NCBI GenBank assembly: GCA_963930645.1
Contig: OZ005657.1
Span: 48,446,153 to 48,510,152, forward strand
Source: Salticus scenicus
Taxonomy: Eukaryota > Arthropoda > Arachnida > Araneae > Salticidae
Direction: 5' to 3'
DNA: 64,000 bases
Positions 57,121 through 64,000 of the stretch are shown piece by piece; within the stretch, counting starts at the first letter, position 1, and every line of letters begins with the position of its first letter. Below the pieces are notes generated by a model that was not told the DNA's origin, did not search any database, and saw only the letters and a list, made by a program, of their open reading frames with translations. A program made the translations under genes and the position numbers.

Positions 57121-57299
57121 AAAAAAAAATACATTGCTTTTTACATTGTTTTTATTTTATCCACTGTTTACTTGTTTTTATTATTTTTGATTTTTTACCT
57201 TTTTATGTATTAACCTTTTACCAATTATTTTGACTTTCATTGTGGTATTTTTAATGACAATTTGGATGGGTGAACCCATCCAGAAGCTATATTTACCCA

Positions 57300-57384
57300 T
57301 TATTTTTCATACAAATTGTTTGGCGCAGCATGTCCCATTGTGGATCTTGCGCCAGTAAAAGTCAACCAACCAACCAACCTGAAC
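57300..57384 (+). repeat. SINE- or LINE-like 3' end with (CCAA)n tail
   Basis: A hairpin TGGCGCA…TGCGCCA is followed by GTAAAAGTCAACC and repeated CCAA. The tail resembles the GTAAAACCCAACCAACC end of the tRNA-SINE pieces at 12912 and 13290, which suggests use of the same LINE machinery. Confidence 0.45.
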
Positions 57385-59162
57385 AGAATTTATGAAAACG
57401 TTGTATTTCTAAATTTAAATCCACGAAAACTATCTGGATCTGTATTTAGTTTGAACTGTGTAATAAAAAAAAAAAAAAAAAGGATAAAGAGATGCTTTAT
57501 GAAGTATTATCACTGCTGGTGTTGATAAACCTGTTTTACTAGAAGAAATTACAATCCTAGTGGATCAATGGATGACTGTCCATGGATTTGGAACTGAATA
57601 ATTTGAACATTCTTTTTACTTTTATTATTATTTTTTTTTTATATACTTCGTCTACTCTTTATTTTGTTTCTTATTCAAACTTCAACGATTTTAGTGTGAT
57701 ATTATCAGACCGTAACAATCAGAAAATTAATACTTTGCAATTGGCAAATTTTCTTATTTTGAACATTAAGCTTCACCTTTTGGTGTTCCTCTAAAACGTT
57801 GCTGTATTTATCAAAATAATTTTAAGTATGCGATTTTAAATCATTTAAATTTTAATCTTAGTATTCTATGCGGTATATGCACCTGGCATATATATATATG
57901 TCGACGACATTTATGACGATACACTAAATGCTGGTGAAACAGCTGTCTGAAGATTTTTCCTCTGTTTAATTGCCCTATATATTGTCTATACATTATATGC
58001 ACATCACGCACTGGACTTAAATTTAGCACAATACGAAAAATCTACAACAAAACGTGAATTTTATGAAAGTGGTCTTATTTCCTGTCTTATTTTGAACAGT
58101 TTTACAATTTACATTGCTTACTTATCTCTAATAGGTAAAAAATAGAACCGCTCTTGAATGTGTTTGGGACACCTTGCCTAAATGTCAAACTTTTTAAGTT
58201 TGAAAACAGATTTTAAACCAGTATTTTAAAAAAGCAATCTGTTACATATATTTTCGGTATTTAATTAAACCGATAACAAATATAAAAATTTCCTGTATTA
58301 AGTCTCCTTTGAAAAACGAAAGACATGGCACCTATGACCTTGTATAGAGCTGTACATTCCCACTTTATGAAGGAAAAAAAAGTAAAATCATAAAGAAAAC
58401 ATAATCGAAAAAGCTTCAATGAATAATCTAGAACTTCTAGAAAAAGAAAATGATAATTGTTACTTTGAAAATAAAACTTATTGTAGTTTCCTGTCAATGA
58501 AAAGAAATGTTTCTAATAGGATTTAATCTATACTTTCTCTCTCTTATAAAAAAATAAGATAAGTATTATACAGCAAAAACTTTCAAATAACACTTTAAAA
58601 GCAAACACTTGTCACGATCTTATTGCAAGAGTGATTTAGAAAAGAAAATCATCCTGAAGAAAATTACTAAAGTTTTCGAAAATTAATACTACAATAAGAA
58701 TAAAAATACCAACTGATGTGTGTGTATTGTTTGAAAACTATTGGACAGAAGAAAAAGTGTAATTATTTGTTGACTGTCACTTAAGTAAGTAATAATTATT
58801 TTGTTTGGTAAACGTTGGTAAATAGAGTTTTGAATTGTTTTGAAATATTATTATTAAAACTAATATTTCTGGCATTTAAAGTTTTTATTTTTCCTTGCGT
58901 TCTTTTTGTAATATTATAAAGAAAAGAAAAAGAAAAAGTAACATTTCTCAATTATAATCACAGTATAACTGAAAGGAAGGATACAATTTTTCCTTGAACT
59001 ATAGACAATCACGTGAATTTGAAACAGCGAATGATTCCTGTTTGAGTTATATTCTGCAACTTAAGATTTTAATAAAGATTTTTCAATTTTATTATGTGTT
59101 TAAGTTGCAGAAAAAAATTAAAACTATTCTAATAATCTTTATAAAAGTATTTTCTATGGTAG
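57385..59162. other. AT-rich stretch, nothing recognised
   Basis: No coding or element signature. Short frames are hydrophobic by composition only. Confidence 0.4.
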
Positions 59163-59308
59163 TTAACCCGTTAGTAGTCGCTAGTTGGTCGATTCGCCGC
59201 CCATTTCTTCAGTGTTTATTCAACAGCCACCAAAAATTTTTAGAAGTGGGATTTGATATACATAATCGATGCTTATTCGAGTCGATTCTTCTTTTATGTG
59301 TATCATAA
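59163..59308. mobile_element. piggyBac-type MITE, left half
   Basis: TTAA plus CCCGTTAGTAGTCGCTAGTT matches the right end (inverted) of the element at 53832-54067. It is followed by AACAGCCACCAAAAATTT and GATATACATAATCGA. The other half is missing. Confidence 0.65.
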
Positions 59309-59342
59309 GGGGTGTTTCACGAAAAATAAGTTTTTCAACGTA

Positions 59343-59553
59343 CGGTCGGTAACAAAAATGTCCGAACACTAGCAAAAATTCCTATGTAAGAAAAGTACAC
59401 TTCCTACAGTTTTGATAATAAATCCTTGTCTAATCCTGTTCCTAGTCAGTCTAAGAACATGATTCGATAAGGATTTATTTAACAGAATCATATGAAATGT
59501 ACTTTTTTACATAGGAATTTTTGCTAGCTTTCGGACACTTTTGTTACCGACTA
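59343..59553. mobile_element. Family M palindromic MITE, copy M8
   Basis: The ends GGTCGGTAACAAAAATGTCC and inverse (GGACACTTTTGTTACCGAC) are flanked by TA on both sides. Same variant as M6. Confidence 0.85.
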
Positions 59554-59698
59554 TAGTTCAAAATGTGAAAAACTCTTATGCAATTTTAACTCTAGAAAAT
59601 ACCTAAAACCTAGCTCATTCTTTTGTCGATAATCTACTTAATTTTTACTCTACTCAAATCAAGTTTTGACATAAGTTGCTTAGTAGCTTTGAAACTAT

Positions 59699-59699
<1 letters not shown>

Positions 59700-59739
<40 letters not shown>

Positions 59740-59782
59740 AAAATAAAATAAAATAAAATAAAACAAAATAAAATAAAATAAA
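59700..59782. repeat. Poly-A and (AAAAT)n simple repeat
   Basis: A 37-base poly-A run is followed by repeats of AAAATAAAAT. The flanking frames are low complexity. Confidence 0.9.
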
Positions 59783-59957
59783 ATCTATCTTTCGCGTATG
59801 CGCTACAATTGCCCATATATCAACGAAAATTACACGTATGAATTTTATGTTTCTGAAAAATGTTTTTCTAATGTTTTGCCAATTTTTCTGCAAGTTTTGT
59901 ATAATTTCGATGAAACCCATTCTTCTTATAAGTAAAATACTTGCCAAAAAATTAATA

Positions 59958-59960
<3 letters not shown>

Positions 59961-59997
<37 letters not shown>
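59961..59997. repeat. (TA)n microsatellite
   Basis: Uninterrupted TA run. Confidence 0.9.
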
Positions 59998-60000
<3 letters not shown>

Positions 60001-60092
60001 TAAATAATTATACGATTCCCACAAAAAACGGTTATGGATATTATAGATAGTAAGTGAAATCAATCGTTAAAGTTACAAGTCATATGTAGCTT

Positions 60093-60313
60093 TTAACCCC
60101 TTAACTGGCTCTTTTTTTTTTCAACTTTTTATTTCAGTTCACATCACTAATACTGCATGCTAGTATTCATGTTATTTAACCTTTGAATCATCTAGTTATT
60201 TTGTCAAAAATTATTCGAAAGAAATACTTTGAAAAAAATACCGGTGCCAGTTTCTACAAACTGCTACAAAGTAATGCCCGTAAGCTGTACGGGCAAAACG
60301 GTTAACAGGTTAA
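60093..60313. mobile_element. TTAA-flanked MITE, CCTGTTAACCG type
   Basis: The left end TTAA plus CCCCTTAACTGGC and the right end (inverse of CCTGTTAACCGTTTTGCCCG) with TTAA are alike. The length is 221 bases. A small hairpin GCCCGTA…TACGGGC lies near the right end. Confidence 0.6.
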
Positions 60314-60484
60314 TGTTACAGTGACCCAAAGTACTTGTGATTTTCTTCAAATTGGGGTTGGTCCCCTAATTGCACTCTCGTGACTAAATCGACAGTGGAA
60401 AATGTGAGTTTATAAATGTTTTCGCATGCCTGATTTTCAAGGCCATTTCGTCTAGTATTCTTTTTAGAAAAAAAAAAATGTGCC

Positions 60485-60516
<32 letters not shown>

Positions 60517-61250
60517 CTAATTTCATGACTTATTGTACAAAAAGTTTATACGAAAGATTTATCTATTTCCACAGTAAATTGTTTTTTAGGTATATAGAAC
60601 TTTATTTACTGAATCTAATAATATGTATATTTTTATATTATTTAAATGTAATGGAAAATTATATTTAAAAAAACATATTTGAAACTATTAAATAATTCAA
60701 ATAATGTGATAAATTTAGAGGAATTCTAGCTTAGTATCAATTGCAAATCAGAAATTAAAAGCGAAAACTATGCCTTATATATACAATGTAAATTTTTGTG
60801 ATGTAAGCTTATGATATATATTCTAATTCCAAAGTGTAATGTTTTAAATATAAGCGATTTAGAAAATTCTGAAGTTCTTATTAACATCAATGTAATATTT
60901 AATAAAACATTAAAAATGCATATTACGTCCGTATTTTCCTGCGGACCACCGGTTGGTTTCCACTGATATAGATTAAACTGTTAACATATCTCATAACAAA
61001 TAATTTATGAAATCCTTAAGCATTAAAAGAAATTTCCATTTTACGACTAGGTCTAATTCTTCCTTTTTATATTATTATTATTGTACGAGATCTTAGGTTT
61101 GTTTTTGAATTAAAACCTAAATATTGACTACATCTTAGAATTTCAACAGACTTAATTTTTGCTGAACTATTCATTTTTGGAAACTCTTAGAAAGAGCTAC
61201 ATTTTAAAATTGAAAATAAGAATATTTGAAATCATAGAATATATGTCAGC
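60314..61250. other. AT-rich stretch, nothing recognised
   Basis: Poly-A runs near 60485. No gene or element signature. Confidence 0.4.
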
Positions 61251-61252
61251 AC

Positions 61253-61363
61253 CCTAACAGCACACCTCATCCACAAGACATCTCAGGATATCCTATGGAA
61301 GAAAGTACATCCAAGGGATATCCTCAGAATGTACTATGGATAAGTGTGCTTTTAGGGTAGCGT
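61253..61363. mobile_element. Small foldback of about 110 bp
   Basis: CACCCTAACAGCACAC and GTGTGCTTTTAGGGTA are inverted at the outer ends. CTCAGGATATCC and GGATATCCTCAG are inverted further in. Spacing and symmetry suggest a tiny MITE. No target duplication was recognised. Confidence 0.6.
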
Positions 61364-61877
61364 CTTAAAGTGGCTTATTAGTTTTCTAAAAAAAGGTAGG
61401 AATTACAAAATTCCATTATTAATATTTTAAACAACTAATAAAAAAAGTTTATGATTTAAAATAAAATTTTCTGTAAATAATTTAAACTATTAAGTTATCT
61501 CATTTTTAATTAATTATTATTATTATTATTTTAATAAAATACTACCTTGGCAAAGATCTTCTTTTATAAACGGTACATTCATTTTATCATCTTTTCAAAA
61601 AATATTTCTGGTGAATCACTCTCCATATCGAAAATTAGTTCTTTTACAAAAATCGTTCAAAGTAATATTCATGTCTTTATTTGTTTGTAAATACTAAATC
61701 TACCGAAAATTTCTAAGTTTTGTAATAAATAAATAATACCAAAAAGTTTTCTTTTCTTTGGATAATTTTATCTTCATGAAAGGAAGTATTTGTTCAAGCA
61801 CCATTTAAAGTTAGGGAGTCACTTTAGATTGCTTTTCGCAAAGTACAGATTAATTTTGCTTATAAAAAAAAAAACTC

Positions 61878-61879
<2 letters not shown>

Positions 61880-61969
<90 letters not shown>
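61880..61969. repeat. (AT)n microsatellite of about 90 bp
   Basis: An uninterrupted AT dinucleotide run, the longest in the window. Confidence 0.95.
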
Positions 61970-61973
<4 letters not shown>

Positions 61974-63287
61974 ATAGATAACGTAATAAAATTTAATCTT
62001 AAAATTCAGCAATTAATAGAACTAAAACAATAACAGCACACTAAAATATAGAACTGAATTTAACATAGAGGAAAGAATGACACAAAAAGTTGCGATATAG
62101 ATAAGGAATCAATGAGTTACCATAGTAACTTAAAATACTTACGCCGACCTGAAGGATAATAAAAAAGGACTATTAAACTTGTGAAAGAGAAAAAAGATAA
62201 TAAACCTCATAATCAATTGGATATAAATGCTTAAAATTAGAAATATACTTTTCAAGGGGCGCATACTTCATAAAGCAGAGAAAGCTGCAACGATTTCGTA
62301 AAACGATATTGCTAATCATAGCAATTTATATCATCTCACGCCCCGATCAATGCAGCAAAAAACCATAAAGAATGAGAAAAAAGTGAAAAATTAAATTAAA
62401 ACAAAGAATAAATAAATATTAATTAAAATCTTAAAGGAAACCAAAGTGATAATATGAAATAATCAGAGTAACCACATGGAAAACAGTTAACACAAACTGG
62501 AAAAATGGTTGATGCCAAAACCTAAATTGAAGTTAAAATAAAAGCTCGACAGATATCGATTAATCGAAAATACTTCAGAACAATTACATTAAAGATAAAA
62601 TACACAGAGTAAATATTAAAAGATAATGTTAAAATTAATACTAGTAGAGTTAAATTAAATCGTACCAAAAATATTAATAATTAAATCGTTTAAGATAAGG
62701 ACTGAAGAATGAAGGTATAAGACAACTGAGTACAAGCGCCATCTTTCGGTGAGCTATAAAAACATTAAGTCAGTTAAATAAGATGTATTGACTAAAAGAT
62801 TAAGATAATTTAGAAGTATTAACAGCAAGATTAAGATAATTGTTAAGATTTTTATTTTGAAGTCAAATTATTAAGTGTTAAGTTTTATGAAGACATAATT
62901 ACAAGCAATAATGCCAAAGAGCACACATATAAGGATAAGCATTATAATGCAGTCATCATAAATTAAAAATTAAAATTTAAAAGATTTTTTTTTTTTATTA
63001 ATATATATAAGATTTTATTTTTGTTATGCAAATAGATGGATTGTTCAAACTTAACAAGGGAAGCCTCAAGTAGCCAGAAGCACATAGTAAAATTTAATGA
63101 TAAAAGAGTTCAAAATTCATAGTATCAACCAGAAAAAATAAGAATGTAACTTACAGCAATCCCCCCCACTTTTTTTTTTTTTTTTTTTTTTTTTTATAAA
63201 TTTTATTCAGCATCAAACCCTCCCAGCCAACCAGCCAAACAACACCACCCTTCCTCCTTAATCAAACATCTGCCCACCCATCCACCT

Positions 63288-63314
<27 letters not shown>
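61970..63314. other. Unassigned stretch downstream of the RT fragment
   Basis: Two T-tracts with a CCCACCC/CCAACC-rich stretch lie between 63160 and 63316. The rest is AT-rich. It lies downstream (minus strand) of the reverse transcriptase and could hold the element's 3' part, but no endonuclease motif could be read. Confidence 0.35.
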
Positions 63315-63320
<6 letters not shown>

Positions 63321-64000
63321 AAACCTTAGTAGTTTTTTTTTTGTGTGTGTTAGAGACAGAGACCCTTTATGATAAACAAGTGAATAAATAAATTTTTTAG
63401 GATAACCCATTTTTGTAGCAACATTAATTATGTGAGAGATATTTTTGTTTTTAAACCTATCTGAACAAAGATTATGTATACGAAAGAGGTGATTGAGAAT
63501 AATATTTCTGTAGACAGAGATATGAAGACAAGAGGTAAATTGTGTAAATAAATTTACTTTGAAACTAAAATCTTGTCTTTTGTCATACAGATCGGTATAA
63601 ATTTTACTACCATCAAGTTTAAGTTTTAAATCTAAGAAACTAATACAGTTATTGTTGAGATGATTATAAGTTAAGGTAAGGTGAGAAGGATATTCAAATT
63701 TAAATAAATTAGGCGAAAAATTATTGACATAAAAATTATAATGTCATTAATGTATCGGTAAAAATAGACATTTTCAATACATAATCCCTGTTCATAATGG
63801 TAAAGGTATAAGTCAGCTAACATACTCGAGCTACATCCTCCTTGTGGAATACCGACCTTTTGAATATAGATCTTATTACAGTGTAGAATGTAATTGTTAT
63901 GAATAATAAAATTTAAAAGTGTCTTAAATGAAGTTGCCGAAAAGCATTTTGGTAAAGAGATTTGATTTTTAAATTTTTCAAAAAGGTTAAAGATGATACG
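63315..64000 (-). pseudogene. Penelope-like-related reverse transcriptase, C-terminal fragment, frameshifted
   Basis: From 64000 downward the frame reads KIYIQKVGIPQGGCSSSML and ADLYLYHYE. The catalytic box follows as YFYRYINDIIIF, where RYIDD would be usual, so the first Asp is Asn. A frameshift near 63728 moves to a second frame with FLDLKLKLDGSKIYTDLYDK and RQDF. This continues through LNHLFRIHNLCSD and ATKMGYPKKFIYS to a stop at about 63315. The FLDL…LYDKR pattern is seen in Penelope-like and related animal RTs. The N-terminal part lies outside the window. Confidence 0.75.

Noticed and set aside
56880..57233. Frames of 84-86 residues over the 138 bp repeats
   Set aside because: They are by-products of tandem repetition and poly-A runs. 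Repeat-driven frames on both strands are not evidence of a gene.
57582..57794. Hydrophobic 70-residue frame as a small membrane protein
   Set aside because: The hydrophobicity follows from T-rich sequence. There is no homologous motif, splice context or codon signal.

Overview
This window looks like repeat-dense, AT-rich intergenic DNA from an invertebrate, most likely an arthropod. That is an inference from the mix of gypsy, RTE, Penelope-like, mariner, piggyBac-like, hAT and CACTA-like elements, the tRNA-derived SINEs and the many microsatellites. I found no host protein-coding gene, rRNA or convincing functional tRNA. Every recognisable coding stretch belongs to a decayed retroelement, and most short open frames are chance products of AT-rich or simple sequence.

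0-15 kb: a CACTA-like element (3620-15049) with GTGTC-type subterminal repeats was entered by a Ty3/gypsy retrotransposon on the minus strand (4703-14852; LTRs, tRNA-Leu-like primer site, gag, protease, RT, RNase H and integrase, all broken). The right-hand LTR of the retrotransposon was then split by a 3.6 kb foldback DNA transposon (10874-14499, called T1 here). T1 itself carries five copies of a roughly 213 bp palindromic mariner-type MITE (family M) and pieces of a tRNA-derived SINE.

15-32 kb: several copies of a second palindromic MITE (family P), one of them nested in another. There are also a TTAA-flanked MITE, a 5'-truncated RTE LINE (about 21850-23657) interrupted by a SINE with a perfect 13 bp target duplication, and four elements (family E) that share an unusual hairpin architecture although their sequences differ.

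32-41 kb: a 1.4 kb near-perfect inverted repeat (33050-34432), then a strongly diverged tandem array of about 155 bp units (34440-40580). The array is invaded by a second T1 copy and by a TA-flanked foldback element.

41-57 kb: nested TA-flanked, hAT, family P and TTAA (piggyBac-type) foldback elements, a GC-rich perfect 25 bp hairpin, an exact 108 bp duplication, and a 3.1 kb TA-flanked element sitting in the middle of another foldback.

57-64 kb: further MITEs, a 90 bp (AT)n tract and, at the window edge, an uncharted minus-strand reverse transcriptase fragment related to Penelope-like elements.

The genes do not cooperate in a pathway. The biology here is layered transposition. The most unusual signal is that foldback elements repeatedly keep their two arms matched within a copy while diverging between copies (families P, M and E).
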